A DNA stretch of 64,000 nucleotides from Burkholderiaceae bacterium (GCA_018882785.1 VERI01000002.1:62001-126000); one strand, 5' to 3'; positions 16,815-27,434 are shown, numbered from the stretch's first letter. The notes: generated from the letters alone by a model not told the origin. Numbers and translations are program-made.

Positions 16815-18509
16815 ATGCGTCTTATTCTTCCCCTGGCGATTTCGCTGTTTCTCACCGGCTGTGCGGTCACCGGCCAGGTCTCCACTGATGCGGGCACTGT
16901 GGCCGATGGCATCGCTGTGCCCTCCACTTCCCGCGCCTCGGGCCCTGCAGCCAGCCCAGCGGCGCGGACGCCCAGCGGGCGGCAAGATATGGCCGCGGCC
17001 AAAGCCCCACCCATCCTCGAAACGCCTCGCTTTGAAAACCTCATTGATCGCATCGTGTCGGGATTTGCGATGCCACCGCTGGCCCATCCACTCGTCGAAC
17101 AGCATGAGCGCTGGATTGCCCGAAACCCGGAATACCTGAATCGGGTTTTTGAGCGCGGCGGCAAGTACCTTTATCACATCGTTGAAGAGCTCGAGAATCG
17201 TCGTATGCCAACTGAGCTCGCACTGCTGCCCATTGTCGAAAGCGCTTTTAATCCAAATGCACTCTCCAAGGCAAAGGCAGCAGGCCTGTGGCAGTTCATT
17301 CCCTCCACAGGCCGAATCTACGCCCTTGAGCAGAACTGGTGGACCGACGAACGTCGGGATGTCATTGAATCGACACGGGCAGCGCTGGATTATCTGCAGC
17401 GGCTCTATGAGCTACAGGGAAACGACTGGTTCCTCGCGCTGGCCAGCTACAACTGGGGAGAGGGGGCTGTCATGCGCGCGCGCAAGCGCAACGAGGCAGC
17501 CCGCAAACCGACCGACTATGTCAGCCTAAAAATGCCCAAGGAGACTCAGCATTACGTGCCCAAGCTGATCGCCCTGAGAAATGTACTGTCGCGATCCAAG
17601 GAACTAGGCCTCAATCTTCCGGTGATTCCCAATCTGCCGTTTTTTGTCGTGATCGACAAAGAGCAATCGATTGACCTCTCTCTGGCAGCAAAGTTCGCCA
17701 GCATGACCGTCGCAGAATTCACCGAGCTCAACCCATCACTGAATCGCCCCGTGATCACGGTGACTCGGACCGACCGAATTATCCTTCCTGCTGATCGGGC
17801 AGCAGGGTTTCAACGTCAGTTACAGGACCATGTCTCGCGCGGCCTGCCCTTGGTCACCTGGAAACCCTACACACTCAAAGAGAACGACACCCTCGTATCG
17901 TTGGCCCGAAACGCAGGGGTCAGCGCCCAGGACCTGATTCGGGCCAATAGCCTTAAACAGAACGCACGCCCCCTGCCAGGAACCGTACTGCTTGCACCAA
18001 TCTCGATCGACACCCCAGAGCCAGCAATCGAAACGACGCTAGCCAAGTTCACCGGGTCCCGTGTCATTGAGAAAGAAACACTGGGTCCGGTCTATCACCG
18101 AGTGACTAAAAAAGACACCCTTGCAAAGATTGCCAAGCGTTATGGCGTCGCTGCCTCGGACATTCGCAGCACAAACCATTTTGAAAATGAGCCGGCCGTG
18201 GGGCAACGGCTCCTGATTCGTTCTGCCCGAACACAGACCGTGGTCACCGATGAACGCGGCCAACGAACCGTTCTATCTGCGGTCGAGGGTCCTGCAGCTG
18301 CAATGGATACGTCCGCCGCCGCTGCCAAAAAGCCCGCCACGCCAGCACGCAAGACAGGCGCCGCCAAGGGCAACGACAAGGCGAAGAAAGCAAATCCTCC
18401 GGAGAAAAAGAAGAAGACTGCTGAGAAAAAATCATCCGACAAGAAATCATCGGAAAAGAAAAGCCCGGCAAAATCACCGGGCTCCACTCAGACGCAGGCA
18501 AGTTCATGA
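16815..18509 (+). CDS. mltD: Membrane-bound lytic murein transglycosylase D
   Basis: 564 residues. It cleaves peptidoglycan glycan strands to 1,6-anhydromuropeptides. The lipoprotein signal ends at lipobox LTGC (Cys16). The SLT domain lies around residues 125-250, with the catalytic Glu in LLPIVESAFNP and the family segments AGLWQFIPSTG and ALASYNWGEGAV. Two LysM repeats follow (YTLKENDTLVSLARNAGV; YHRVTKKDTLAKIAKRYGV). The last 65 residues or so are an unusual Ala/Lys/Ser-rich tail (many KKSS/KKKK runs), not part of standard MltD, which could bind anionic cell-wall polymers. The reverse strand of the tail-coding DNA contains the terminator of the convergent desaturase gene. Confidence 0.94.
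   Translation: MRLILPLAISLFLTGCAVTGQVSTDAGTVADGIAVPSTSRASGPAASPAARTPSGRQDMAAAKAPPILETPRFENLIDRIVSGFAMPPLAHPLVEQHERWIARNPEYLNRVFERGGKYLYHIVEELENRRMPTELALLPIVESAFNPNALSKAKAAGLWQFIPSTGRIYALEQNWWTDERRDVIESTRAALDYLQRLYELQGNDWFLALASYNWGEGAVMRARKRNEAARKPTDYVSLKMPKETQHYVPKLIALRNVLSRSKELGLNLPVIPNLPFFVVIDKEQSIDLSLAAKFASMTVAEFTELNPSLNRPVITVTRTDRIILPADRAAGFQRQLQDHVSRGLPLVTWKPYTLKENDTLVSLARNAGVSAQDLIRANSLKQNARPLPGTVLLAPISIDTPEPAIETTLAKFTGSRVIEKETLGPVYHRVTKKDTLAKIAKRYGVAASDIRSTNHFENEPAVGQRLLIRSARTQTVVTDERGQRTVLSAVEGPAAAMDTSAAAAKKPATPARKTGAAKGNDKAKKANPPEKKKKTAEKKSSDKKSSEKKSPAKSPGSTQTQASS
18453..18483 (-). terminator. Rho-independent terminator of the desaturase gene, inside mltD
   Basis: On the minus strand AGCCCGG and CCGGGCT form a seven-pair stem with an eight-base loop, followed by TTTTCTTTT. 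It lies about 50 bases past the desaturase stop (18532), wholly inside the 3' coding part of mltD. Confidence 0.65.
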
Positions 18510-18527
18510 CCGCCGCCGGCGGTCATG
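18505..18527. repeat. Perfect inverted repeat between convergent mltD and desaturase
   Basis: CATGACCGCC and GGCGGTCATG form a ten-pair stem around the three-base loop GCC. The repeat includes the mltD stop codon. No T-run follows on either strand, so it is more likely an mRNA 3' end stabiliser or part of a two-hairpin terminator region than a complete terminator. Confidence 0.7.
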
Positions 18528-18531
18528 CGAT

Positions 18532-19656
18532 CTAGGCGACGGCCCGCCGCGGGCTTACCATCCGAAGGCGCTTCGAGAAATCAGCCAACGCCGCAATTCC
18601 AGAGGCTTCCGCCCGATTACACCAAGACTGCAGGTTCGACACGGCCTGCTCCACCGACAGATGGCGTCGGCTCCACATCGCCTCAAACTCTTTACGCAGT
18701 TCGGTCCATTTTTCAACCGCTGCCGGCTGAAACTGGGCGCGACGGACATGGGTTTTAAACGACTTCGAGAGTAAGGCCATGAGCTCATATTTGTGGGAAA
18801 TCACGGCCTCGACGGTGTCTGCATCAATTTCATTACGGGCGGGATCCAGAACCATCTCCGCAGGAAGTGCCCGAGGTTTCGCAAGACCCACCATCGACAA
18901 CAGACGGATATACATCCATCCGATATCGAACTCATACCACTTTGATGACAGCTTGGGAGATGTCGCGAAGGTATGGTGATTGTTATGGAGTTCTTCGCCA
19001 CCAATCAGAATGCCCCAAGGAAAAATATTCCTGCTGGTATCCGGGCTCTTGAAATTACGATAGCCCCAGAAGTGGCCGATACCGTTGATCACACCGGCTG
19101 CGAGAAATGGAATCCAGGCCATTTGCACCGCCCAGACGGCAGCGCCCACAACACCAAACAGCAGCACATCGATCATCAGCATCAGTGAGACACCCAGCGC
19201 ACTATGACGTGTGTACACATGGCGCTCAATCCAGTCATCGGGCGCCCCATGGCCATAACGCTCAACGAGTTCCGCATCTTTAATTGCATCACGATAGAGC
19301 TCTGCCCCTTCCCAGAGCACCTTGCCGATACCACGTGTCTGGGGGCTGTGGGGGTCCTCTTCGGTCTCGCACTTCGCGTGATGCTTACGATGCACTGCGG
19401 CCCACTCGCGCGTCACCATGCCGGTAGACATCCACAGCCACAGCCGTAAAGGGTGGGACACCAGGGGATGCAATTCCAGCGCCCGATGCGCCTGGCAGCG
19501 ATGCAGGTAGACCGTGACGCCGATGATGGTCAGGTGGGTGGCAATTAACGTAAACACCACAATGGCGCCAGCGCTCCAGCCGGTCAGTCCGTAACGGACA
19601 AATTCCCACACGGGGGCCACTACGGGCAACGCGAGAAACGAGGTCAGTGCTTCCAA
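18532..19656 (-). CDS. Fatty acid (acyl-CoA type) delta-9 desaturase
   Basis: 374 residues from TTG 19656. A membrane di-iron desaturase that introduces a double bond into acyl chains. The three histidine boxes are present: HRCQAHRAL (HxxxxH), HRKHHAKCE (HxxHH), and ELHNNHHTF (HxxHH). Hydrophobic pairs surround them (AGAIVVFTLIATHLTIIGV; LMLMIDVLLFGVVGAAVWAV). I favour TTG 19656 because GGGAG precedes it by about six bases; TTG 19680 would add eight residues and also lies in frame. It faces mltD tail to tail, and its terminator is inside mltD. Confidence 0.9.
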   Translation of the reverse strand: MEALTSFLALPVVAPVWEFVRYGLTGWSAGAIVVFTLIATHLTIIGVTVYLHRCQAHRALELHPLVSHPLRLWLWMSTGMVTREWAAVHRKHHAKCETEEDPHSPQTRGIGKVLWEGAELYRDAIKDAELVERYGHGAPDDWIERHVYTRHSALGVSLMLMIDVLLFGVVGAAVWAVQMAWIPFLAAGVINGIGHFWGYRNFKSPDTSRNIFPWGILIGGEELHNNHHTFATSPKLSSKWYEFDIGWMYIRLLSMVGLAKPRALPAEMVLDPARNEIDADTVEAVISHKYELMALLSKSFKTHVRRAQFQPAAVEKWTELRKEFEAMWSRRHLSVEQAVSNLQSWCNRAEASGIAALADFSKRLRMVSPRRAVA

Positions 19657-19726
19657 ATAACTCTCCCTGGAGGCCCGCAATCCCAGTCCCTAGGTCGCAG
19701 GCACGATGTTGTAGAACACTAGGGGA

Positions 19727-21115
19727 TTATCCCACCCCCTCGGCCGGATCGCCAGCCCTGACCATACAAGCGGCATAAAACCCATCGGTGCCTGAGCGAT
19801 GGGGCCAGAGCATGAGGTCCCCCGCCTCCGTGCAGGGCTGCCAAGACGGCGGCAGGTCAATCCGCTGGGCGGCGAGGCAATCGGCCATCGGCAGACGAGA
19901 AAAGTCGGGACGCACCGATAAAAATTGGTCAACGACCTGACGGTTCTCTTCATCCAGCAGGCTACATGTTGCGTAGACCAGTCGGCCGCCCGGCCTGACC
20001 AAGGCCGCCGCTGCCCGAAGAATCTCAAGCTGCTGCTCTCCTAGGGCAGGAATTTTCTCCTGTGTAATCCGCCACTTCAGATCGGGATTGCGCCGCGTTG
20101 TACCCAGGCCGCTACACGGCGCATCCACCAATACGGCATGGGCCTTACCACTGAGCCGTTTGATGCGGTCATCGTTGAGCCCAGAGATCCCGATCGGCCA
20201 GACATTAGACAGACCGCTTCGTGCGAGTCGCGGTTTAAACCGCGACAGGCGTGCGGTCGAGGTATCGAGTGCGTAGAGCCTGCCGGTGTTGTTCATCGCA
20301 CTTCCGAGCGCAAGGGTTTTACCGCCAGCTCCCGCACAGAAGTCGACGATGAATTCGCCTCGACGGGGTGCAACCAACATCGCAATCAGCTGACTGCCCA
20401 GGTCCTGAACCTCTACCCACCCATCGCGAAATGCCTGTGAGCGCTGCAAGGCGGGCTTGCCCTCCACACGCAGCGATTGCTGGGTAATTTCAAGCGGCAC
20501 TGCCCGGATTGCATCCTGCGCAAGCGCAGCGATCGCTGCCTCGGGCGTGGTCAGCAGACGATTCACGCGCAGATCAAGCGGCGCAGGCTGGCGAAGTGCT
20601 CGCGCACAGGTAAGCGCCTCTGCCGCGCCAAGCTGACTGACCAACGCGGCAACAATCCACTGCGGCAGACTCTCCTTCAGGAATGCATCGGCCGTCAGTA
20701 GAGGCGGATCTTGACCCTCATCGATCCATGTTTTCTCCGCCGCATCACATTCGGCCTCAAGGAATTCAGGCGACAGCACTTCGCGTGCGCCAAGCAAGGC
20801 AAGAAGCCGATGTGGTCGGCCCGGACCATTGGCGGATAAATGTCGATACCAGCTGAGATTACGCAGCACCGCCCAGGCAGCCTCCGCGTAGAAATGGCGA
20901 TCGCGCCCACCCATCTGTGGATGGGCTTTAAAAAACCGAGACACAACGGTATCGGCGGGCGCAGAAAAACCCAGCAGCTCATCGAGCAGTTGTTCAAGCG
21001 CCCACAGCCGGCCAGATCCCACCGAACGACGGTCGGTAGACGTTCGGCCCTTGCCCGAGGGTCTTCGGCCATCAGGCCGTCTCGCGTTTTTTACAGGTCG
21101 TGATGCAGTTGCCAT
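19727..21115 (-). CDS. RsmB/NOP-family RNA 5-methylcytosine methyltransferase
   Basis: 462 residues. Enzymes of this family methylate cytosine-5 in rRNA or tRNA. The SAM-binding region is FIVDFCAGAGGKTLALG. The two catalytic cysteines are in VDAPCSGLGTTRRNPDLKW and YATCSLLDEENRQVV. An N-terminal helical region of about 110 residues and a basic leader (RPVKNARRPDGRRPSGKG) precede the catalytic domain. The position directly after purN is usual in Burkholderiales. The true rsmB (sun) normally sits with fmt, so I leave the symbol blank. Its start overlaps the purN end by 25 bases. Confidence 0.92.
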   Translation of the reverse strand: MATASRPVKNARRPDGRRPSGKGRTSTDRRSVGSGRLWALEQLLDELLGFSAPADTVVSRFFKAHPQMGGRDRHFYAEAAWAVLRNLSWYRHLSANGPGRPHRLLALLGAREVLSPEFLEAECDAAEKTWIDEGQDPPLLTADAFLKESLPQWIVAALVSQLGAAEALTCARALRQPAPLDLRVNRLLTTPEAAIAALAQDAIRAVPLEITQQSLRVEGKPALQRSQAFRDGWVEVQDLGSQLIAMLVAPRRGEFIVDFCAGAGGKTLALGSAMNNTGRLYALDTSTARLSRFKPRLARSGLSNVWPIGISGLNDDRIKRLSGKAHAVLVDAPCSGLGTTRRNPDLKWRITQEKIPALGEQQLEILRAAAALVRPGGRLVYATCSLLDEENRQVVDQFLSVRPDFSRLPMADCLAAQRIDLPPSWQPCTEAGDLMLWPHRSGTDGFYAACMVRAGDPAEGVG

Positions 21116-21747
21116 GGCCGATACTCACAAGGGAACGCTCCCGCGCCACAGTCAAGAATACGGCCCTCCGACAAGACCAGCCTGCCGGACACATAGGCCG
21201 CGATCGCATGGGGATAAATCTGGTGCTCCATTTCGAGAACCCGATCACCAAGAACACTTGCATCGTCGGAGTCCAGCACCGGAACAATGCCCTGGGCGAG
21301 GATCGGCCCATGATCTAAGTCAGGAGTGACCAGATGGACCGTGCATCCATGGATCCGCACCCCAGCATCGATAGCCTGTTGGTGTGTGTGCATGCCTTTA
21401 AATGCAGGTAACAACGATGGATGGATATTCATCAGCCGGCCCTGAAAATGGCGGCAGAACTCTCCAGAAAGGATACGCATAAATCCTGCAAGAACCACCA
21501 GATCGGGAGCGGCACGGTCTAATTCCTCAGCAAGCCTGCGGTCATAGGCCTCACGGTCAATAAAGCTGCCGTGGTCCACGACCGCAGTCGGTACGCCATG
21601 ACATCGCGCAATCTCCAGCCCAGCCGCCGCAGGACGATTCGAGATCACAGATGCAATCTGAATCGGCCAATCATGCCGAGCGATCGCCTCGAGGATTGCG
21701 CCCAGGTTCGAACCACGTCCAGAGATGATGACTGCAAGGCGCTTCAT
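21091..21747 (-). CDS. purN: Phosphoribosylglycinamide formyltransferase 1
   Basis: 218 residues. It transfers a formyl group from 10-formyl-tetrahydrofolate to GAR in purine synthesis. Motifs: GRGSNLGAI (phosphate loop), AGFMRILS, NIHPSLLPAFKG with the catalytic Asn-His, and TPDLDHGPILAQ with the catalytic Asp. The ATG at 21747 is preceded within two bases by a hairpin that would cover the ribosome-binding site. It is divergent from ribF and followed by the overlapping RsmB/NOP gene. Confidence 0.96.
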   Translation of the reverse strand: MKRLAVIISGRGSNLGAILEAIARHDWPIQIASVISNRPAAAGLEIARCHGVPTAVVDHGSFIDREAYDRRLAEELDRAAPDLVVLAGFMRILSGEFCRHFQGRLMNIHPSLLPAFKGMHTHQQAIDAGVRIHGCTVHLVTPDLDHGPILAQGIVPVLDSDDASVLGDRVLEMEHQIYPHAIAAYVSGRLVLSEGRILDCGAGAFPCEYRPWQLHHDL

Positions 21748-21749
21748 AA

Positions 21750-21769
21750 GTCCCGGATTTTACCGGGAC
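21750..21769 (-). promoter_or_regulatory. Hairpin immediately upstream of purN start
   Basis: On the minus strand GTCCCGG and CCGGGAC form a perfect seven-pair stem around a six-base loop (TAAAAT), ending two bases before the purN ATG. The only Shine-Dalgarno-like bases (GGGA) are in the 3' arm, so the stem would mask them. As DNA the dyad could equally be an operator between purN and ribF. Confidence 0.55.
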
Positions 21770-21771
21770 CC

Positions 21772-21777
21772 TATAAT
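21772..21777 (+). promoter_or_regulatory. Probable -10 element of the ribF operon
   Basis: Perfect TATAAT 37 bases before the ribF ATG. The -35 region is occupied by the purN/ribF inverted repeat rather than a clear TTGACA. The same context, TATAATCGG, occurs upstream of adk. Confidence 0.55.
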
Positions 21778-21814
21778 CGGGCCTCTGCCAACCCCGACGG
21801 AAAGCCCGCTTAAG

Positions 21815-22750
21815 ATGCTGATTTTTCAAGGAATTTCCCCTCGCCGAGCGCCCAAGTGTGGCCGCGCGGTGACCATCGGAAATTTCGATGGGGTGCATCT
21901 TGGCCATCGGGCACTCATTCAGCGAACGGTTGCGGTCGCCCGGGATCGTCAACTGACCAGCGCTGTGGTGACGTTTGAGCCACACCCCAAAGCCTTTTTC
22001 ACACCCCAGCAGGCCCCAGGAAAAATTCAGGGGCTACGGGCAAAGGCCGCCCTTCTGGCCGATCTCGGCGTCGACGAGCTCTGGGTATGTCGCTTTCGCC
22101 GTAGCCTGGCCCAGATGTCGGCAGAAGATTTCATGACCAGATTTCTCCACCAGTCGATGGGCACAGCTGAACTCGTGATCGGGGATGATTTTCGGTTCGG
22201 TGCAAAGCGACGCGGGGATGTTGAGATGCTTCGGCAGTACGGCGCGAGCGCGGACTGGATCGTGCAGACGATTCCCACGGTGCTGGCCGGTGGCGAGCGT
22301 GTATCAAGCTCTCGACTTCGCGTCGCGCTCGCAGCCGGGGATCTGCAGGGCGCCGAAGAGATCATGGGCCATCCGCTTTTCCTGTGTGGCCACGTTGTTC
22401 ATGGCAGAAAACTGGGCCGCGATCTCGGCTATCCCACTCTGAATATTCCGGTGTCCAACTCACTGCTCATCTCCGGCGTATTTGTCGTGAGCGTTGAGGG
22501 TCTTGGCGCAGCGCCCATCGCGGCAGTGGCCAGCCTCGGCCATCGGCCTACCGTCGAACAGGCTGGCCGACTGCTTCTGGAGGTGCATCTGTTTGACTGG
22601 CAGGGAGATGCCTACGGAAAAATCGTGAAGGTCACCTTTCATGAAAAGCTGCGCGATGAAGCACGCTTTGACAGCCTTGAGGCCATGACCGAACAGATTC
22701 ATCTCGACGCGCAACAAGCGCGGCTTTACTTCGCACATCACGCCCACTGA
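21815..22750 (+). CDS. ribF: Bifunctional riboflavin kinase / FAD synthetase
   Basis: 311 residues. It converts riboflavin to FMN and FMN to FAD. The FAD synthetase nucleotidyltransferase site is [16 protein letters not shown] (HxGH), with [13 protein letters not shown] as the second nucleotide-binding segment. The kinase domain contains [20 protein letters not shown], with the family GRxLGFPTxN signature. Upstream in-frame codons to 21725 lie in the purN region and lack family similarity, so ATG 21815 is preferred. It begins a rightward operon with ileS (10 bases later), lspA, coaBC and dut. Confidence 0.95.
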   Translation: MLIFQGISPRRAPKCGRAVTIGNFDGVHLGHRALIQRTVAVARDRQLTSAVVTFEPHPKAFFTPQQAPGKIQGLRAKAALLADLGVDELWVCRFRRSLAQMSAEDFMTRFLHQSMGTAELVIGDDFRFGAKRRGDVEMLRQYGASADWIVQTIPTVLAGGERVSSSRLRVALAAGDLQGAEEIMGHPLFLCGHVVHGRKLGRDLGYPTLNIPVSNSLLISGVFVVSVEGLGAAPIAAVASLGHRPTVEQAGRLLLEVHLFDWQGDAYGKIVKVTFHEKLRDEARFDSLEAMTEQIHLDAQQARLYFAHHAH

Positions 22751-22760
22751 GTCCACCACT

Positions 22761-25679
22761 ATGTCTGAACACAAACCGGCCAAAGATCTTGGATCGCAAG
22801 ACAGTACGCTGAACCTGCCCAAGACCGAGTTCCCCATGCGCGGCGACCTGCCCAAGCGTGAGCCCCAGTGGCTTGAGCAGTGGCAGCGCGTGGGCGTGTA
22901 TCAGCGCATCCGTGCACGCACCGCCGGCCGGCCACTTTTTGTCCTGCACGATGGGCCGCCTTATGCCAACGGCGATATTCATATCGGTCATGCGGTCAAC
23001 AAGATCCTGAAAGACATGATCGTGAAATCCAAAGTCTTGGCGGGATTCGATGCGCGCTATGTACCCGGCTGGGATTGTCATGGCATGCCCATTGAGATTC
23101 AGATTGAGAAACAATTCGGAAAAGGCCTGCCCACCCGAGAGGTTCAGCAGAAATCACGGGCCTATGCACAGGAACAAATCCAGCGTCAGAAAAAAGATTT
23201 CATTCGACTCGGTGTACTCGGCCAGTGGGATCAGCCCTACACCACCATGGCGCCAAAGAGCGAGGCAGATGAAATCCGCGCTTTAAAGAAGATCCTTGAA
23301 AAAGGTTTTGTGTTCCGCGGACTTAAGCCAGTGAACTGGTGCTTCGACTGTGGCTCCGCCCTCGCCGAGGCCGAGGTCGAATACGCTGATCGCGGCGACC
23401 CAGCCATTGATGTCGCCTTTGAGGCCGATGACACTGCAAAGGCACATGTCGCTAAAGCGTTCGGCCGCTCGATCGCTGATCTTCAAGGGGAGTTGGCCGC
23501 GGTGATCTGGACGACCACGCCGTGGACGATTCCTGCCAACCAGGCACTGAATGCACACCCGGAGTTCCAGTATGCGCTGGTGAACGTCATCGGCCCAGGC
23601 GAAACCGCGGCCAGCAGAAAGTTTCCGCCGAATCTGCGCTATCGCTGGCTACTCGTTGCAGAAGATCGCGTACAGACCTGTATGACGGCATGGGGTCTAT
23701 CGGGCGAGGTGATCGCCAAATGTTCGGGCCAGTCGCTTCAAGGCCTGTCACTTCGGCATCCGCTCTCACGCCTGGCTCCCGGATATGCGCGCATGGCGAC
23801 TGTCTTGAATGCGGCGTATGTGAATCTTGAGTCCGGAACTGGCATTGTGCATTCATCGCCAGCGTACGGTATTGAAGACTTCATCTCCTGTAAGTCTGCG
23901 GGCATGACCGATCAGGAGATTCTGACCCCTGTGCTTGGCGATGGACGCTACGCTGCGTCGTTGCCGCTTTTTCACGATCTCTCAATCTGGGATGCAAATC
24001 CGAAGATTGTCGCGGCGCTTGCCGAGGCAGGCACCTTGATGCACTCGGAGCGGATCACCCACAGCTATATGCACTGCTGGCGACACAAGAGCCCAGTCAT
24101 CTATCGCGCCACCAACCAGTGGTTTGCAGGTATGGATATCCGCCCGAAAGACGGTGGAAAAACCCTAAGGGAACTTGCGCTGGCCGGCGTCGAGGCGACC
24201 GCCTTCTACCCCCAGTGGGGCAAGGCACGGCTTCATGCAATGATCGCCAACCGGCCTGACTGGACCCTGTCGCGCCAGCGTCAATGGGGTGTTCCGATGG
24301 CATTTTTTATCCACAAAGAAACCGGCGCCCTACATCCGCGCACACCCGAACTACTCGAGAAGATTGCACGGCGGGTTGAGTCCGGCGGAATTGAGGTCTG
24401 GCAGAGCATAACCGCAGAGGAAATGCTTGGGACCGAGGCTAGCGACTACGTGAAAAACTCTGACACGCTCGATGTCTGGTTTGATTCCGGCACAACCCAC
24501 GAAACCGTGCTCAGAGGCTCTCACGTCAAAGAGTCGACCTTCCCGGCAGACCTTTACCTGGAGGGCAGCGATCAGCATCGGGGCTGGTTTCACTCCTCAC
24601 TACTCACCAGTTGCATGATTAATGGCGTGCCGCCTTATAAGGGGCTCTTGACCCACGGCTTTGTGGTCGATGGTGAGGGGCGCAAGATGAGTAAGTCTCT
24701 GGGCAATGTAATCGCTCCCCAGAAGGTCTCGGACACTATGGGTGCCGACATCCTGCGGCTGTGGGTGGCCAGCACAGACTACTCGGGTGAACTCTCGATT
24801 TCAGACACGATTCTGAAGCGCGTCGTCGAGTCTTATCGACGCCTGCGCAATACGTTATGTTTTCTCTTAGGCAATCTGAGTGATTTTGATCCTGCAAAGG
24901 ACAGCCTGCCGATCGAGCGTCTTGCCGAGATCGATCGCTATGCACTCGCACTCACTGCCGATCTCCAGCGTCAGACCCTGGAAGACTACAGTCGCTATTC
25001 CTTTCATCCGGCGGTAGCCCGCATGGTGAGCTTCTGTTCAGAGGATCTGGGGGCGTTTTACTTGGATATCCTGAAAGATCGCCTGTATACCAGCGCACGC
25101 ACTGCTGCTGCCCGGCGATCTGCCCAGACCGCCCTATGGCACATCACCGAAACGATGCTGCGGCTGCTTGCCCCCTACCTCTCCTTTACCGCCAATGAGG
25201 GATGGCATCACCTGCACCAGACCTCGGCACTCCAGGCAGATGCCACCGTGTTTGAAGAGGCTGCCCATACGCTGCCAGACATTCCTGATCATGCCGCACT
25301 CATCAAACGATGGACGTCTGTACGGCTGGCGCGGGCAGAGGTGCTCAAGGCCATTGAGCTACAGCGCGAAGTGGGCGCAGTGGGCTCCTCCCTGCAGGCG
25401 CGCGTGGACATCCGTGCAGGAAAAGACATCGGGGCTGTTCTAACTGGCCTTGGAGAGGGGCTGAGGTTTGTCATGATCACCTCCGAGGCAGAGATTCAAA
25501 TGGATCAAGCCCTGCCCGCAGATGCGGTTGCAGTTACGGTATCGGCGCTGGCCCACCCCAAATGTGGCCGATGCTGGCATCTCAGGCCGGATGTCGGCCG
25601 TGACAAAGCGCAGCCACATCTTTGTGCACGTTGTATCAGCAATCTGAACGGCCCTGGAGAGCAGCGTGCCATCGCCTAG
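22761..25679 (+). CDS. ileS: Isoleucyl-tRNA synthetase
   Basis: 972 residues, class Ia synthetase of the bacterial type. HIGH motif: [15 protein letters not shown]. The editing domain includes [12 protein letters not shown] (residue about 255). The KMSKS motif is [10 protein letters not shown]. DxWFDSGTT and [13 protein letters not shown] are typical. The C-terminal zinc site is formed by CGRCW and CARC. It starts 10 bases after ribF and overlaps lspA by 14 bases. The ribF-ileS-lspA order is conserved across many Proteobacteria. Confidence 0.97.
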   Translation: MSEHKPAKDLGSQDSTLNLPKTEFPMRGDLPKREPQWLEQWQRVGVYQRIRARTAGRPLFVLHDGPPYANGDIHIGHAVNKILKDMIVKSKVLAGFDARYVPGWDCHGMPIEIQIEKQFGKGLPTREVQQKSRAYAQEQIQRQKKDFIRLGVLGQWDQPYTTMAPKSEADEIRALKKILEKGFVFRGLKPVNWCFDCGSALAEAEVEYADRGDPAIDVAFEADDTAKAHVAKAFGRSIADLQGELAAVIWTTTPWTIPANQALNAHPEFQYALVNVIGPGETAASRKFPPNLRYRWLLVAEDRVQTCMTAWGLSGEVIAKCSGQSLQGLSLRHPLSRLAPGYARMATVLNAAYVNLESGTGIVHSSPAYGIEDFISCKSAGMTDQEILTPVLGDGRYAASLPLFHDLSIWDANPKIVAALAEAGTLMHSERITHSYMHCWRHKSPVIYRATNQWFAGMDIRPKDGGKTLRELALAGVEATAFYPQWGKARLHAMIANRPDWTLSRQRQWGVPMAFFIHKETGALHPRTPELLEKIARRVESGGIEVWQSITAEEMLGTEASDYVKNSDTLDVWFDSGTTHETVLRGSHVKESTFPADLYLEGSDQHRGWFHSSLLTSCMINGVPPYKGLLTHGFVVDGEGRKMSKSLGNVIAPQKVSDTMGADILRLWVASTDYSGELSISDTILKRVVESYRRLRNTLCFLLGNLSDFDPAKDSLPIERLAEIDRYALALTADLQRQTLEDYSRYSFHPAVARMVSFCSEDLGAFYLDILKDRLYTSARTAAARRSAQTALWHITETMLRLLAPYLSFTANEGWHHLHQTSALQADATVFEEAAHTLPDIPDHAALIKRWTSVRLARAEVLKAIELQREVGAVGSSLQARVDIRAGKDIGAVLTGLGEGLRFVMITSEAEIQMDQALPADAVAVTVSALAHPKCGRCWHLRPDVGRDKAQPHLCARCISNLNGPGEQRAIA

Positions 25680-26163
25680 AGGCCGCGGATTGAATTCAGC
25701 AGCCGGGCGCTGGATCCTGCTCATCCTGCTTCTGGTCGGGCTCGATCAGCTGAGCAAGCTCTTTATTGTGAACAGCTACGCGCTCGGTCAGCAGACGACA
25801 CTCACCAGCTGGTTCAATATTGTGAGGGTGCATAACACCGGCGCGGCATTTAGCTTTCTTGCAGATGCAGGCGGATGGCAGCGCTGGTTCTTCGTCGGAC
25901 TGGGTGTGGCGGCAGTGGCAATGCTCGGATTTCTCATGATCCGTCATGCAGGACAGCGCTGGTTTGCCCTTTCGGCTGCGCTCATCATCTCTGGCGCAAT
26001 CGGAAACACCATTGATCGCGTGACGTGGGGCTATGTCGTCGACTTTATCGATTGGCATGCGGGGGGCTGGCATTGGCCTGCCTTCAATTTCGCCGACAGC
26101 GCCATCACGGTTGGCGCATTGCTACTCGTGCTTGACGAGCTTCGCCGGGTTCGGCGAGGATGA
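25666..26163 (+). CDS. lspA: Lipoprotein signal peptidase (signal peptidase II)
   Basis: 165 residues with four transmembrane helices. It cleaves the signal peptides of diacylglyceryl-modified prolipoproteins. The aspartic-protease pair is in [17 protein letters not shown] and [11 protein letters not shown]. The conserved N-terminal pieces [10 protein letters not shown] and NTGAAFSF are present. The start is GTG 25666, overlapping ileS, and it ends in an ATGA overlap with coaBC. Substrates in this window include the mltD product and perhaps the FccB-like protein. Confidence 0.96.
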   Translation: MPSPRGRGLNSAAGRWILLILLLVGLDQLSKLFIVNSYALGQQTTLTSWFNIVRVHNTGAAFSFLADAGGWQRWFFVGLGVAAVAMLGFLMIRHAGQRWFALSAALIISGAIGNTIDRVTWGYVVDFIDWHAGGWHWPAFNFADSAITVGALLLVLDELRRVRRG

Positions 26164-27434
26164 GCCCCATGCGCCTGCAGCATCGACACTTCATCATCGG
26201 CATCACGGGCGGCATTGCGGCCTATAAGACCTGTGAGCTCGTTCGTCGTCTTCAGGATGAAGGGGCCACGGTGCAGGTCGTCATGACCGAGGCAGGCACT
26301 CGTTTCGTATCTGCACTCACATTTCAGGCCCTCTCCGGCCGGCCGGTCTACACCGATGCCTGGAGCAGTCCTGCAGCGAGCGGCCCCGCCAACGGTATGC
26401 CGCATATCGATCTCACCCGCGAGGCGGACGCGATTCTGGTGGCGCCGGCCAGCGCAGACTTCATCGCCCAGACCGCCTCTGGCCAGACCCCTACGCTGCT
26501 CTCGACACTGTGCCTGGCGCGGGATATTCCGCTTCTCATTGCGCCGGCGATGAATCGGCAGATGTGGCAGCAGCCTGCGACCCAACGCAATATCGAGCAC
26601 CTCAAAAAAGATGGCATCGACATTCTGGGGCCGGGAAGCGGTGCGCAGGCCTGCGGTGAAATTGGTGATGGCCGCATGCGTGAGCCCGAGGAACTTTTAG
26701 CAGATCTCATCGCCCGCTTTGGCCCCGATGCCGGTATTCCTGCAGCCCGAACGGCGCCCGTGATTCGCGGCGTGTTACAGGATCTATCCGTTGTGATCAC
26801 CGCCGGGCCTACATTTGAGCCGATTGATCCCGTGCGTGGCATTACCAATCGATCCTCCGGCAAGATGGGATTCGCAATCGCCGAGGCCGCCGCACTGGCT
26901 GGCGCCCAGGTGACCCTGATTGCAGGCCCCGTGCATCTGCCGACACCGCTGGGTGTTCACCGCCATGACGTCACCACCGCGCAGGAGATGCATGATGCGG
27001 TCATGCGCTGTCTTGATGCCCAGCCTGCGGATATCTTTATTGGCGTTGCAGCCGTTGCAGACTGGCGGCCCGATAAGACACGCTCAGGAAAAATGAAAAA
27101 AAGTGAAGGTCAGGGACTCGATGAGATTTCATGGGTGGAGAATCCCGACATTCTCGCCTCGGTTGCCCGCCGCAGCCCTGCCCCACTGTGCGTTGGATTT
27201 GCAGCCGAAAGCGGGAGCATTTCAGGCCTGGAGCTTCTGCTCCCCGAAAAACGTGTCCGAAAGCAGGTGCCACTGCTTGTCGGCAATATCGGTGCTGATA
27301 CGTTCGGTGAAGATAGCAATCAGATCATGCTCTGCGATGCGCATGGCACAACCCTGCTGCCCAAGGCCAGTAAATTTGACCTGGCCTGCCAACTAATTTC
27401 CCATATCGCCTCACAGCAACAGAGTCACTCATGA
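26160..27434 (+). CDS. coaBC: Bifunctional phosphopantothenoylcysteine decarboxylase / synthase
   Basis: 424 residues. It makes 4'-phosphopantetheine from phosphopantothenate and cysteine in coenzyme A synthesis. The CoaC flavin domain spans about 1-190: [30 protein letters not shown], and APAMNRQMW (the PxMNxxMW motif), with the active-site Cys in [14 protein letters not shown]. The CoaB domain follows with [31 protein letters not shown] and the C-terminal KxKK-like lysines. ATGA overlaps occur at both ends, with lspA and dut. Confidence 0.96.
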   Translation: MSPMRLQHRHFIIGITGGIAAYKTCELVRRLQDEGATVQVVMTEAGTRFVSALTFQALSGRPVYTDAWSSPAASGPANGMPHIDLTREADAILVAPASADFIAQTASGQTPTLLSTLCLARDIPLLIAPAMNRQMWQQPATQRNIEHLKKDGIDILGPGSGAQACGEIGDGRMREPEELLADLIARFGPDAGIPAARTAPVIRGVLQDLSVVITAGPTFEPIDPVRGITNRSSGKMGFAIAEAAALAGAQVTLIAGPVHLPTPLGVHRHDVTTAQEMHDAVMRCLDAQPADIFIGVAAVADWRPDKTRSGKMKKSEGQGLDEISWVENPDILASVARRSPAPLCVGFAAESGSISGLELLLPEKRVRKQVPLLVGNIGADTFGEDSNQIMLCDAHGTTLLPKASKFDLACQLISHIASQQQSHS

